From: Pseudomonas sp. KU26590
GTDB lineage: Bacteria > Pseudomonadota > Gammaproteobacteria > Pseudomonadales > Pseudomonadaceae
DNA: 64,000 nt
NCBI RefSeq assembly: GCF_026153515.1
Contig: NZ_CP110644.1
Location: 6,017,501-6,081,500, forward strand
Direction: 5' to 3'
Shown: one piece after another, positions 9,783-18,617 of the stretch
Layout: every line of letters starts with the position of its first letter
Position numbering within the stretch: position 1 is the first letter of the stretch
Notes under the pieces: generated by a model
The model's database searches: none
Seen by the model: only the letters and a program-made list of their open reading frames with translations
What the model was told of the DNA's origin: nothing
Translations under genes and position numbers: made by a program

Positions 9783-10756
9783 GGCTTGCCGCTCCAGCCA
9801 CCCTCGGGCGCGGCAAAGCGCCAGACGACGGGACGTTTTTCGCCATCGGCGCGGACACCGAAATTGTTGTCCGTGCCGACCCATGCGCCTTTGTCGTCGA
9901 CGATCAGCGCTTCGGTCAGGCCGTATTTCTGGTCATACAGCCGGTTGGGCTTAAGCGCCTCTCTGGCGAACGACCAGCAGGTTTCCAGCAGACCTGTCGC
10001 CAGCGTCCGGCGGCAGATTCGGTAAGCCGCGCGCTCCAGGGTGAACAGCTTGCCCTTGTACAGCGAGATGTCGGAAAAGTCCTTGGAGACCGCCTTGCCA
10101 CCCAGCTCGGGCGGCAAAATATCATTGCCGGACTCGACTCGCAGGATGCAACTGGCGTCACAGGCCCAGCCGTCCTTGCCAAGCTTCGCGGTCAACAGGC
10201 CGCGCTTGTCACGCTCGGCGGCGAGCCATAGTTGATCACCTGCCGGGTTGACCGCGATGCCTTCGAAGATCGCGTTGAAATGCTGCAGCATCCCGGCCGA
10301 CTGCGCCTCCTCCACGACTTTCCTGGGCAGCTCCAGCCAGACCGCCGCACCGTCAACCGGCACTTTGAGCACGGCAGCATAGGCTTCGCTGACGAGGTAA
10401 CGGTTGCCCGCCGCGTCGCAACTCACGCCTTCGAAATCCAGGTCGCCGCCCCGAATCAGCGCCGAGGCCTTGGCCATGCCGCGCAGGGTCGCAGACAAGC
10501 CGCTGTCCGGAATCGGCGGGATGTTCAGCGTCTGCGCCTTGGCTTTCCAGACCGTTGCCGAGGTGTCGAGGCTGTAAAGCAGCGTGTCGTCGCGGTCCGA
10601 AACGGTCCACAGCACGCCGTTGCAGGACGCGAGCCCGGAGAGGTTACCGCCGATCATGTCGTCGACCGGATGCTCCGACAGCAGCTTGAGCTCTGGCAAT
10701 GGCGCGGCGAAAACGGGCGCGGCGACCAATAACAGCGCTGCAAACCAGCTCCGCAT
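9779..10756 (-). CDS. Secreted esterase-like/phytase-like beta-propeller protein
   Basis: The 325-residue product starts MRSWFAALLLVAAPVFAAPLPE, a clear Sec signal peptide with cleavage after about residue 18. The mature part has repeated strands such as LSGLASCNGVLWTVSDRDD, DLDFEGVSCDAAGNRYLVSE and FEGIAVNPAGDQLWLAAE. This pattern belongs to the esterase-like/phytase-like propeller family (PF13449). Substrates in this family are poorly known; acidic residues in GLDFEG-type loops often bind calcium. Its start overlaps the parE stop by one base (TGATG), so it is probably translationally coupled to parE. The Pseudomonas order parE - this gene - protease - parC appears conserved from memory. Confidence 0.82.
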   Translation of the reverse strand: MRSWFAALLLVAAPVFAAPLPELKLLSEHPVDDMIGGNLSGLASCNGVLWTVSDRDDTLLYSLDTSATVWKAKAQTLNIPPIPDSGLSATLRGMAKASALIRGGDLDFEGVSCDAAGNRYLVSEAYAAVLKVPVDGAAVWLELPRKVVEEAQSAGMLQHFNAIFEGIAVNPAGDQLWLAAERDKRGLLTAKLGKDGWACDASCILRVESGNDILPPELGGKAVSKDFSDISLYKGKLFTLERAAYRICRRTLATGLLETCWSFAREALKPNRLYDQKYGLTEALIVDDKGAWVGTDNNFGVRADGEKRPVVWRFAAPEGGWSGKP

Positions 10757-12660
10757 CAGACCAGCACCTCGGCCAGGTTGCCTTTGGATTCAAGCCAGCT
10801 CTTGCGGTCGCCCGCGCGTTTCTTGGCCAGTAGCATGTCCATCATTTCCGACGTGGCTGCAAAGTCATCCAGGGTCAACTGCACCAGTCGGCGGGTGTTC
10901 GGGTCCATGGTGGTTTCGCGCAACTGCGGCGGGTTCATCTCACCCAGACCTTTGAATCGGGTGACCTGCGGTTTGCCACGCTTCTTCTCGGCCACAAGCC
11001 GGTCGAGAATGCCGTCGCGTTCGGCTTCGTCCAAGGCGTAATAAATGTCCTTGCCCAAGTCGATGCGGTACAGCGGCGGCATGGCGACGTAGACGTGGCC
11101 GGCATCCACCAGCGGGCGGAAATGCTGAACGAACAAGGCGCACAGGAGCGTTGCGATGTGCAGGCCGTCGGAGTCGGCGTCGGCGAGGATGCAGATTTTG
11201 CCGTAACGCAGTTGGCTGATGTCTGCAGCACCCGGGTCGACCCCGATCGCCACGGCGATGTTGTGCACTTCCTGACTGGCGAGCACTTCGCCGCCGTCGA
11301 CTTCCCAGGTGTTCAGGATCTTCCCGCGCAACGGCAGGATGGCCTGAAATTCTTTGTCCCGGGCCTGTTTGGCGGAGCCGCCAGCGGAATCACCCTCGAC
11401 CAGAAACAGCTCGGAGCGCATCGGGTCCTGACCGGCGCAATCCGCCAGCTTGCCCGGCAGTGCCGGGCCTGACGTGATGCGTTTACGCTCGACCTTCTTG
11501 CTCGCCTTGAGACGACGACCGGCGTTGCTGATCGCCAGTTCGGCCAACTGCATGCCCATTTCCGGGTTCGCGTTGAGCCACAGACTGAAGGCATCCTTGA
11601 CCACACCGGAGACAAATGCTGCCGCCTCGCGGGACGACAGCCGCTCTTTGGTCTGGCCAGAGAATTGCGGCTCCTGCATCTTCATCGACAGCACGAAAGC
11701 GATGCGCTCCCAGACGTCTTCAGGTGCCAGCTTCACGCCGCGGGGCAGCAGATTGCGGAACTCGCAGAAGTCTCGCATCGCGTCCAGCAGGCCCTGACGC
11801 AGGCCGTTGACGTGGGTGCCACCCTGAGCGGTCGGGATCAGGTTGACGTAGCTTTCCTGAACGCTGTCGCCGCCCTCGGGCAACCACAGCAACGCCCAGT
11901 CGACGGCCTCTTTGTTGCCCGCGAATACGCCACAGAACGGCTCGTCCGGCAGGCGCAGGAAGTCCGCCACCGAATCCTGCAGGTACGAGCGCAGGCCGTC
12001 CTCGTAATGCCACTCGACCTTCTCGCCGGTGCCTTTGTCCTCGAAGCTGACCAGCAGGCCTGGGCAAAGAACGGCCTTGGCCTTGAGCACGTGCTTGAGG
12101 CGGCTGACAGAGAATTTCGGGGTGTCGAAGTATTTGGGGTCCGGCGCGAAATACACGCTGGTGCCGGTATTGCGCTTGCCGACGGTGCCAATCACCGCCA
12201 GTTCGCTGGCCTTGTAGCCGTCGGCAAAGGTCATTTCATATTCGTTGCCATCACGCTTGACCCGTACCCGTACCTCGTTCGAGAGCGCGTTGACGACGGA
12301 GATCCCCACGCCGTGCAGGCCGCCTGAGAACTGGTAGTTCTTGTTGGAAAACTTGCCGCCAGCGTGGAGCTTGGTGAGGATCAGCTCGACGCCCGACACG
12401 CCTTCTTCCGGGTGGATGTCCACGGGCATACCGCGACCATCGTCGGAGACTTCCAGCGAGTTGTCGGCGTGCAGAATGACCTGCACGGAGCGGGCATGAC
12501 CTGCCAGCGCTTCGTCGACGCTGTTGTCGATGACTTCCTGCGCCAGGTGGTTGGGGCGTGAGGTGTCGGTGTACATGCCCGGCCGTTTGCGGACCGGGTC
12601 GAGGCCCGAGAGGACTTCGATGGCGTCTGCGTTATAAGAGCTAGCGCTGGGATTGGCCAT
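10756..12660 (-). CDS. parE: DNA topoisomerase IV subunit B
   Basis: ParE is the ATPase subunit of topoisomerase IV. The 634-residue protein has the GHKL ATP-binding motifs: EVIDNSVDEALAG (Bergerat N box), DDGRGMPVDIH and GLHGVGISVVNALS. A TOPRIM domain follows with LFLVEGDSAGGSAKQ (catalytic Glu) and ILADADSDGLHI (the DxD metal site). The EGDSAGGSA and LRGKILNTWEVD segments are the usual ParE quinolone-pocket region. The start ATG at 12660 is followed by ANPSASSYNADAIEVLSGLDPV. It heads the minus-strand group that ends with parC. Confidence 0.97.
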   Translation of the reverse strand: MANPSASSYNADAIEVLSGLDPVRKRPGMYTDTSRPNHLAQEVIDNSVDEALAGHARSVQVILHADNSLEVSDDGRGMPVDIHPEEGVSGVELILTKLHAGGKFSNKNYQFSGGLHGVGISVVNALSNEVRVRVKRDGNEYEMTFADGYKASELAVIGTVGKRNTGTSVYFAPDPKYFDTPKFSVSRLKHVLKAKAVLCPGLLVSFEDKGTGEKVEWHYEDGLRSYLQDSVADFLRLPDEPFCGVFAGNKEAVDWALLWLPEGGDSVQESYVNLIPTAQGGTHVNGLRQGLLDAMRDFCEFRNLLPRGVKLAPEDVWERIAFVLSMKMQEPQFSGQTKERLSSREAAAFVSGVVKDAFSLWLNANPEMGMQLAELAISNAGRRLKASKKVERKRITSGPALPGKLADCAGQDPMRSELFLVEGDSAGGSAKQARDKEFQAILPLRGKILNTWEVDGGEVLASQEVHNIAVAIGVDPGAADISQLRYGKICILADADSDGLHIATLLCALFVQHFRPLVDAGHVYVAMPPLYRIDLGKDIYYALDEAERDGILDRLVAEKKRGKPQVTRFKGLGEMNPPQLRETTMDPNTRRLVQLTLDDFAATSEMMDMLLAKKRAGDRKSWLESKGNLAEVLV

Positions 12661-12764
12661 GGGGTCTCGTCATCAAGTCGTTCATGAAATTTCGAAGTGC
12701 TACTGATTTTACAAGAATGTTTTTACAAGACTGTTCTACACATTTGTTGCAGCAATGGCTCAGA

Positions 12765-13382
12765 TCAAAGCCCGGTCAGATCGACGCCCTGGAGCAATGC
12801 GGGAGCGAACCCGGCAAAGCTCAACAGCGCTGGCATCTTTGCCGCGAAGCCCTGAAACCCGTGATCGCCGCCCGCTTCGATGCGCAAGGCACAGGCCCGA
12901 TAGAAGTTCTGGGCACGGCGGTAATCCAGCGTCTCGTCGCCCGTTTGCAGCCACACCTGAATACGCTGCGGATCTTGGGGAGCAGGCACTTCCAGCTCGG
13001 CCAGCGCCGTCACGTGGTCGTGCGTCAGCTCCCAGCTCTCGCCGGTATAAAGGTTTTGTTGGGTGCCGAGAAAACCATCGAAGAGCTCATGCGGATTGAC
13101 CGCCGGGTTGATCAGCACAGCTTTGAGGCCGTGGCGCTCAGCCAGGTAAGTCGCATAGTAGCCGCCGAGGGAGCTGCCGACCAGCAGCGGCCGACCGAGC
13201 TCCTCGATCGCGCCCTCCAACTGCACCAGCGCCTGGCGCGGATGATGATGCAGCTCGGGCACGCGCACGTATTCGCTCAAACCCAGACGCGCCATCAGCG
13301 TCGTCAGCTGGGTGGCTTTCTGGGATCTGACCGAGCTGTTCAGGCCGTGAATATAAAGAAGTGTCGATTGATCATGGTTCAC
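12765..13382 (-). CDS. yqiA: YqiA-family esterase (alpha/beta hydrolase)
   Basis: I choose the GTG at 13382. A strong GGGAGG site lies seven bases before it and the product then starts NHDQSTLLYIHGLNSS, like other YqiA proteins; this gives 205 residues. A longer frame from 13442 adds a Cys-rich leader without support. The nucleophile elbow is VGSSLGGYYA (Ser in GxSxG). AVLINPAV and a C-terminal GGDHGFQGF carry the expected acid and His of the triad. YqiA is an esterase for short acyl esters, acting in the cytoplasm. It sits between cpdA and parE exactly as in E. coli, in the same orientation. Confidence 0.9.
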   Translation of the reverse strand: MNHDQSTLLYIHGLNSSVRSQKATQLTTLMARLGLSEYVRVPELHHHPRQALVQLEGAIEELGRPLLVGSSLGGYYATYLAERHGLKAVLINPAVNPHELFDGFLGTQQNLYTGESWELTHDHVTALAELEVPAPQDPQRIQVWLQTGDETLDYRRAQNFYRACALRIEAGGDHGFQGFAAKMPALLSFAGFAPALLQGVDLTGL

Positions 13383-13525
13383 GCAGTTGCCTCCCAAACG
13401 GCAATCGATGCATCCCGGATGGGTTGGCCTGTCGGCGCTCATCAGGGCAAAGCCGCGCAGTTTACAGGGTCAACTGCGCGAAGACTCGGCTGTTGATGAA
13501 TCGCGGCAAAATGAGGAAATTTCTT

Positions 13526-14335
13526 TCAGTAGCCCGCGCCATTGATGTCGACGTCGAACAGGTCGGGGTCGATGCGTGAGACACCGGTTTCGATCTGGCC
13601 ATCGTCGTGAAGACGCAGCCAGCGGTAGCCGGGCGCAAGGTCGTCGAGGCCGAAGTCCACGCTGTTTGGCGCGAACTGAATGCAGGTCGATGGCGAGGCC
13701 AGCAGGCGCAAGCCGTTCAGGGATTGATCGAACGCCTGATGCACATGGCCCCAGAGCACCGCGCGCACCTGGGGAAAACGCTCCAGCACGGCGAACAGCG
13801 CCTCGGGGTTGCGCAAACCGATGGGCGCCATCCACACCGCCCCGATGGGCACCGGATGATGATGCAGACACACCAGATGATGGCGCTCCGGCGCTTCGCT
13901 CAAGGCCTGGGCGAGCAGCTGAAGCTGGCCGTCTTGCAGATAACCGGGGACGGACCCGGAAACGGCAGAGTCGAGCATCGAGATCCGCCAACTGCCGACG
14001 TCGACGACCGGCTCTAGAAAGTCGCTGTTTTGCGCGGCAATCGCCATCTCCCTCAACTCGTCGTGATTCCCCGGAATCCAGCGCGTGGGCGCACCCAGCC
14101 GTTCACTTGCCTCGCGGAACGCCTGATACGACTCAACCGTGCCGTCCTGAGACAAGTCGCCCGTCGCCAGCACCAGATCGATCGCGGGTTGCTCGCCCAA
14201 CACAAGCTCGACCACGGCATCGAGACTGGCGCGCGTGGGCATGCCCAGCAGCGCGCCGTCCGGTTCGGCGAACAGATGACTGTCGGTCAGTTGAACGACC
14301 AACACGGATGAGGAATGAGAGGATGCGCTCGACAA
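13526..14335 (-). CDS. cpdA: 3',5'-cyclic-AMP phosphodiesterase
   Basis: CpdA hydrolyses cAMP to AMP and so lowers Vfr/CRP-type signalling. The 269-residue protein carries the class III metallophosphoesterase motifs in order: QLTDSHLF (DxH), LATGDLSQDG (GD), WIPGNHDE (GNHD), VCLHHHPVP and LWGHVHQAF (GHxH). Together these bind two metal ions. The length fits the family. The start ATG at 14335 is followed by a short Ser-rich leader, typical of Pseudomonas CpdA. Its neighbours yqiB and nudF upstream and yqiA and parE downstream match the enterobacterial order, except for one extra gene at 14443-14850. Confidence 0.95.
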   Translation of the reverse strand: MSSASSHSSSVLVVQLTDSHLFAEPDGALLGMPTRASLDAVVELVLGEQPAIDLVLATGDLSQDGTVESYQAFREASERLGAPTRWIPGNHDELREMAIAAQNSDFLEPVVDVGSWRISMLDSAVSGSVPGYLQDGQLQLLAQALSEAPERHHLVCLHHHPVPIGAVWMAPIGLRNPEALFAVLERFPQVRAVLWGHVHQAFDQSLNGLRLLASPSTCIQFAPNSVDFGLDDLAPGYRWLRLHDDGQIETGVSRIDPDLFDVDINGAGY

Positions 14336-14442
14336 TGGCCGTCTCCTTGAGCGGATGTGGCCGGATTATGGTGTGAGATTGGTGCGGCGGCAAACCTGGA
14401 AATGAGTTGTGAATACCACTTGGAGCATTCGGTTGGCATACG

Positions 14443-14850
14443 TCAGCGCCACGGAACCGGAGAGTTGCTCAGAATTGACTCATCGGCTCCACCTGCCAAA
14501 AACAGTTCCTCGACAAAACTGACGCAGTTCTTTGGGATACCAAAGCAGTACCAAAGATTGACACTGAGCTCATTCAACTTCCGTTGGGCTCCCTCTGGAT
14601 CGGGTAGATAGACTGGGCGTCTGAACAATTCGGTTTTGCCCGATTCATTCAGGTAGCGCCTGTAGCCCTGCTCGGGCATGACGTACGGTCCAGAAGCTAA
14701 CCCTGCCATGTGGAAATAGTAAAATCCATCCTTGATCAAGGCATGTCCGCAGACAGTTGGCCCATCGCCGCTTACGACAACCAGGGACGTATTATTCCAG
14801 TTGAAGGGGATCACCCTACAGACCTCGAGATCGACTCCTATGTAGCTCAT
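14443..14850 (-). CDS. Small unknown protein with permuted NlpC/P60-like His...Cys motifs
   Basis: The 135-residue product starts at ATG 14850 after an AGGA. I cannot name a family with certainty. The chain has TVCGHALIKDGFYYFH (His36) and later GIPKNCVSFVEELFLAGG (Cys109). A His-first, then N-C-x-x-F-V order is the hallmark of permuted NlpC/P60 or LRAT-like thiol enzymes, so a cysteine hydrolase or acyltransferase fold is possible. There is no signal peptide. The gene interrupts the conserved yqiB-cpdA pair and is visibly AT-richer than its flanks, so it was probably acquired. No immunity or secretion gene is next to it. Confidence 0.55.
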   Translation of the reverse strand: MSYIGVDLEVCRVIPFNWNNTSLVVVSGDGPTVCGHALIKDGFYYFHMAGLASGPYVMPEQGYRRYLNESGKTELFRRPVYLPDPEGAQRKLNELSVNLWYCFGIPKNCVSFVEELFLAGGADESILSNSPVPWR

Positions 14851-14992
14851 TTTTTCATCCTGAAAGTTAAGTCGGCAGAACCTAACCTTAGGAAAAAATT
14901 ATGAAAAGCGCGAAGCGTTGGAGAAGACAATTTTCAGAAATGCCCTTCGGAAGTTGCCTACAGAACATAGGTGGTGAAGGGCTCGACCTGGC

Positions 14993-15445
14993 TCAGCGCA
15001 CCGACTCAAACTCATGCCCGCAGGCCAGGCAATGGCTCAGCCACTCACCGAGAAACACGTTGAGCTGGGCCTTTTCGTCGGGCTGGTGCATGTCGGCGTT
15101 GGGATAGGGATAGATACCCTGGAAACGACGTGCATTTTCGGCGCCAATGACTTCGGCCATGCGCGCGTCGTGGTAGACCTGCACTTCGAGGACGGGCACC
15201 GGCAGCCACGGCAGGCTGTGCTCCTGACGCACCTGCAGGGTGGTGGTGTACGGGCAGTCGAGGATGACCTCGACCGCCAGCACACCCAGCATCTGGTCGC
15301 CCTGGGTGACGGCGACCCGGCGTGAGCGTTGTTGATTGCGCATATCGGGCAGCAGACGCATCAAGCGCGCGTAGTTCGCCTCGCAGGCGGCTTGCAGCCC
15401 GGCGAGGTCGACACGATAGCGCTCGCGCAGAAGATTCACGACCAT
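14993..15445 (-). CDS. yqiB: YqiB family protein (DUF1249)
   Basis: The product has 150 residues from the ATG at 15445, which overlaps the end of nudF by ten bases; a GTG at 15439 is the alternative. The chain RYRVDLAGLQAACEANYARLMRLLPDM and the end QLNVFLGEWLSHCLACGHE are typical of DUF1249 proteins. The function is unknown. The C-terminal CLACGH could bind metal. In E. coli it lies in the operon nudF-yqiB-cpdA-yqiA-parE; here the order is the same with one inserted gene after it. Confidence 0.88.
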   Translation of the reverse strand: MVVNLLRERYRVDLAGLQAACEANYARLMRLLPDMRNQQRSRRVAVTQGDQMLGVLAVEVILDCPYTTTLQVRQEHSLPWLPVPVLEVQVYHDARMAEVIGAENARRFQGIYPYPNADMHQPDEKAQLNVFLGEWLSHCLACGHEFESVR

Positions 15446-16053
15446 AGCCCCCTTACTTCGGCGCGATTGAGCGCCAGCCATTGCATTGCAATAATAGTTG
15501 CGGCGTTGACGATGCGCCCGTCCCTGACGGCTTGCATCGCGTCGTCGAATGACCAGACCGAAACCCGGATGTCCTCGGCCTCTTCTACCAGCCCGTGCAG
15601 CCCACCTGCCCCCTCGCTGTCGCATTTGCCCAGGTACAGATGCACGAATTCGTTGCTGCCGCCCGGCGATGGAAAGTATTTGGTGATCGGCCAAAGGGCG
15701 TTGAACGTCAGCCCAGCTTCCTCTTGTCCCTCGCGGTGAGCAACCTCTTCGGGCTCCTCTTTTTTATCGATCAGGCCGGCGACCATTTCGATCAGCCAGG
15801 GGTTCTCATGCTTGCCGATAACGCCGACGCGGAACTGCTCGATGAGCACGACTTCATCGCGTTTGGCGTCATAAGGCAGCACGCACACCGCATCGTGGCG
15901 AACGAACAGCTCACGCTTGATTTCCGGGCCCATGCCGCCCGCGAACAACTCGTGGCGCAACTGAAGACGGTCGAGCTGGTAAAACCCTTTGAAGCAGGTT
16001 TCACGGTGTGTAATTTCGTGCTTCGTCGGTGTTGATCTGTTGCTATCCGTCAT
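15436..16053 (-). CDS. nudF: ADP-ribose pyrophosphatase (Nudix)
   Basis: NudF cleaves ADP-ribose to AMP and ribose-5-phosphate. I take the ATG at 16053 (TDSNRSTPTKHEITHRE), giving 205 residues; an upstream in-frame extension to 16209 has no family support. The Nudix box is complete: G-LIDKK-E-EPEEVAH-RE-GQ-EE-A-GL, exactly G-x5-E-x7-RE-x2-EE-x-G. The preceding PWLIEMVAG is the usual ADP-ribose pyrophosphatase lead-in. It is the first gene of the nudF-yqiB-(insert)-cpdA-yqiA-parE run on the minus strand. Confidence 0.95.
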   Translation of the reverse strand: MTDSNRSTPTKHEITHRETCFKGFYQLDRLQLRHELFAGGMGPEIKRELFVRHDAVCVLPYDAKRDEVVLIEQFRVGVIGKHENPWLIEMVAGLIDKKEEPEEVAHREGQEEAGLTFNALWPITKYFPSPGGSNEFVHLYLGKCDSEGAGGLHGLVEEAEDIRVSVWSFDDAMQAVRDGRIVNAATIIAMQWLALNRAEVRGLWS

Positions 16054-16273
16054 AGATTTCTCACTGCTTGAGCACTGTGTTCGGGCCCATCCTAACGCGC
16101 TGTGGTGCGGGATGCAGCCCTTTGAGTTCGCAAAATCGGCCACTGGGGTAGACGGTTGCCAGGGAAAGCACTCTAATCCGCCCGATGGCGAACTGATTGC
16201 GCCACCCACAGTCGAAGGACGTTGCCGTTACCTGCGACGTGACGCCCCTTTTATGCCGATGCCAAGGATCAAC

Positions 16274-17020
16274 ATGTCTTTTCTGAAGATCATTTCACTG
16301 GCCTGCGTGGCCCTGATTTTGGGCGCCTGCCAAAGCCTGTTCCAACCCAATCTGCGCAGTCCGCTGACCGTTCAGCGCGACGCCTCCGAGCTGGTCAAGC
16401 CCGGCTGCACCACCGATGATTGCCCGCTGGTGAACATCGACACCGTGCACTTCCCCGACGAACCGAAACTTGACGAGATCGTCCAGCGCACATTGCTGCA
16501 ACTGACCCGCAGCGACAGCGATGGTCCGGTGCCGCCAACGCTGAAGGCGTATCAGGAGCAATATCTGAGCCGGGCGCCGGCGCGTAACAGCAGTTACTTG
16601 CAGGCCAAAGTACGTGAGCAGCATGACGGAATCGTGGTCGTCGAGCTGTCCAGCTACGTTGATTCCGGCAGTGGTCAGGGTAATCCGGGCCGCGCGTTCA
16701 TCAACTATTCCCGCCAGCAGCAGCGCGTGCTGACCCTGGCGGACATGCTGGTGCCGGGTCAGGAAGCTGCATTCTGGGACAAGGCTCGTCTGGCTCATCA
16801 GGCCTGGCTGATCAGCAGCAAGCTGGACAAGGACACCGAGTTCCAGAACATGTGGCCTTTCAAGCAAACTTCCAACATCGCCCTGACGTACGGTGCGGTG
16901 ATCCTCAAGTACCCGGTTACAACCATCGCCCCCTATGCGATGGGCCACATCGAGCTGAAGATTCCGTATCCGCAGCTGAACGGCATCATCAAGCCTGAGC
17001 TGTTTCCTGGCCGGAGCTGA
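16274..17020 (+). CDS. Lipoprotein with DUF3298-like domain
   Basis: The product has 248 residues from the ATG at 16274, preceded by AAGGA five bases upstream. SFLKIISLACVALILGACQS is a lipoprotein signal with lipobox LGAC. The mature part includes an Arg-Phe-Ile-Asn-Tyr segment, LTLADMLVPGQEAAFWDKA and a C-terminal GAVILKYPVTTIAPYAMGHIELKIPY cut, which I read as RsiV/DUF3298-type (YPVTTIAPYAMG is the usual end block). The biochemical role is unknown. It is divergent from nudF with 220 bases between them, where I see no clear motif, and it ends at an intrinsic terminator. Confidence 0.75.
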   Translation: MSFLKIISLACVALILGACQSLFQPNLRSPLTVQRDASELVKPGCTTDDCPLVNIDTVHFPDEPKLDEIVQRTLLQLTRSDSDGPVPPTLKAYQEQYLSRAPARNSSYLQAKVREQHDGIVVVELSSYVDSGSGQGNPGRAFINYSRQQQRVLTLADMLVPGQEAAFWDKARLAHQAWLISSKLDKDTEFQNMWPFKQTSNIALTYGAVILKYPVTTIAPYAMGHIELKIPYPQLNGIIKPELFPGRS

Positions 17021-17032
17021 TTGGTTGAACCC

Positions 17033-17067
17033 AAGCCGGTTGCTGAGAAAGCGCCGGCTTTTTTATT
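17033..17067 (+). terminator. Intrinsic terminator after the lipoprotein gene
   Basis: The stem AAGCCGG ... CCGGCTT is followed by TTTTTATT. It closes the lipoprotein gene and insulates it from the toxin gene downstream. Confidence 0.85.
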
Positions 17068-17240
17068 AACATCCCCTTCCTTAAATCCACTCTTTTCCAT
17101 ATTCAGCTCCTACCTACACTTTCATACATACCTTCCCAACATTAAACATCAACCCCTTAAACCCGCTCCATTATTAAACTCCTTGTTTATTGACGCTTCA
17201 CTGACTTAATCATTAAGTTCCGCACTGAACTTTTAGAACA
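17060..17240 (+). promoter_or_regulatory. G-poor, C-rich leader before the toxin gene (possible rut site)
   Basis: About 180 bases upstream of the toxin gene contain only around ten G residues on the plus strand, but many C and T. Such a transcript would be unstructured and C-rich, like a Rho utilisation site. The region also holds the AT-rich sequence where a promoter should lie. I cannot place a promoter with confidence. Confidence 0.4.
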
Positions 17241-17254
17241 GCCAGGGAGACGGG

Positions 17255-18613
17255 ATGCGTTTATGGAATGTCCTGCCGTCATGGTTTGAAATTGAAGATC
17301 GGCTAAGGCTTGAAGTTCAAAGCAGCGGCCTAGGCGACTTTCGAAGTTACCTGAATGAACAGGCACCCTCTGTCGAACTTGTTCTGCGCCGCGTCGACAA
17401 CATCAGAACTGCCTTTTATCGCGTCGAATTTGAAGCCACTGCATTACTGCGGCAGCGATTCGCAGACCTCGACATAGCCGACGTGCTCTTTGATCTGATG
17501 GGCGTCGTCGGCGACATGGCCATGATCATCGTCGGCAGTGTCCTGGCCGGAGGCGCGATGGGTGCAGGGGTGGGTGCGCTGGCGGGTGGCGTAGGCGCGG
17601 GGCCAGGCGCGTTCGCTGGCATGGCGATCGGGTTGCAAGCCAGCAGCTCGATTCTCGGCGTGCTGGGGTTGGCGTCGGTCGCCGAGTTTTTCGTTCAAGG
17701 ATTGCCTGCGCTTCTGGACCACTACGTGCGCGGTATCCAGGTCGCTTGGGATGGGACCCGAGGCAACGAAGGGCTGAACCCGATTTCACAGGACGACCCA
17801 TGGCTTGTGGACCAAGCGGCACACCACATTGCCCGTGGGCATACCGAAGTGGTGATCCTGCTGCTCGGCGCCGTGGTTGAGTACCTGACCCGAGGCCGCG
17901 GCAACATGGCGCTACTTGCCGGGCAGATGCGCGCCAGCAGCAAAGGCGCGCGGCTGGCGCAGTGGATGCTCAAGCATGAAGAGGGTCTTAAGGGGCGGCC
18001 TGACTTGCAGCCCGCCGGGGCTCGGGCAGGTGGCTCGACCACACCGGAGCCTAGGTCCGACAGCCATCGTGAAACCGATCGACCGGGCGGGAAGAAACCG
18101 CTGGGCATGCCGGAATACAAGGTGCCATGCTTTAACGCGAGCAACCTGCACTACAGCAAGATCCCCGAGTTCGACAGACAACGGCTGGGACAGGAAAGAG
18201 GGCTGAATGATTTGACGGTGGATGAGTATTTACGCGGGCGGGAGGCGTTCAAAGCTGGGGATAAGGTTAGGGATCCGAGGGTGGCGAAGCAGGCGAGAAA
18301 GACTCTGGAGGAAAGGTTCATTAAAGACACAATGGCAAAAATGGAGCTAGACGGCACTCCACTACTTGAAGCGAGACGCGCGGCAAAAACCGTTGCGCGA
18401 GAGAAGATGAGCGCCCTTGCCGCTTTGCATAATCCCGATTTATTTGCAGGAGGGAAAGACATCATCTCTGACTTCGGAGATGCACGTGTCAATTCAAGTA
18501 TTGGCGCGCAGTGGCGAGGCAGAATAGACGGATTGGATCACGCCGCGAGCACAACGAGCGTAGATATGCGTGACAGCGCAAAAATCCACGCAAGACTGGA
18601 AAGGTGTAAATAG
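17255..18613 (+). CDS. Polymorphic toxin with Ntox15-like (Tde1-type) nuclease tip
   Basis: The 452-residue product starts at ATG 17255 after AGGGAG. Residues 1-80 are soluble and helical. Residues about 82-150 form a glycine-rich membrane region (AGGAMGAGVGALAGGVGAG). Residues 250-285 are a Pro/Gly/Ser linker. The tip (about 287-452) begins PCFNASNLHYSKIPEFDRQ and holds ALHNPDLFAGG. The H392-x-x-D395 pair matches the HxxD motif of Ntox15 DNases, a family that includes Agrobacterium Tde1. The following gene encodes a GAD-like/DUF1851 protein, the known immunity type for Tde1. There is no signal peptide, PAAR, VgrG or Hcp nearby, so the delivery route (type VI secretion is my guess) is not shown. 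Confidence 0.85.
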   Translation: MRLWNVLPSWFEIEDRLRLEVQSSGLGDFRSYLNEQAPSVELVLRRVDNIRTAFYRVEFEATALLRQRFADLDIADVLFDLMGVVGDMAMIIVGSVLAGGAMGAGVGALAGGVGAGPGAFAGMAIGLQASSSILGVLGLASVAEFFVQGLPALLDHYVRGIQVAWDGTRGNEGLNPISQDDPWLVDQAAHHIARGHTEVVILLLGAVVEYLTRGRGNMALLAGQMRASSKGARLAQWMLKHEEGLKGRPDLQPAGARAGGSTTPEPRSDSHRETDRPGGKKPLGMPEYKVPCFNASNLHYSKIPEFDRQRLGQERGLNDLTVDEYLRGREAFKAGDKVRDPRVAKQARKTLEERFIKDTMAKMELDGTPLLEARRAAKTVAREKMSALAALHNPDLFAGGKDIISDFGDARVNSSIGAQWRGRIDGLDHAASTTSVDMRDSAKIHARLERCK

Positions 18614-18617
18614 GGGT

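Noticed and set aside
13383..13442. Longer YqiA start with Cys-rich leader
   Set aside because: The GTG at 13382 has a strong ribosome site and gives the family start.
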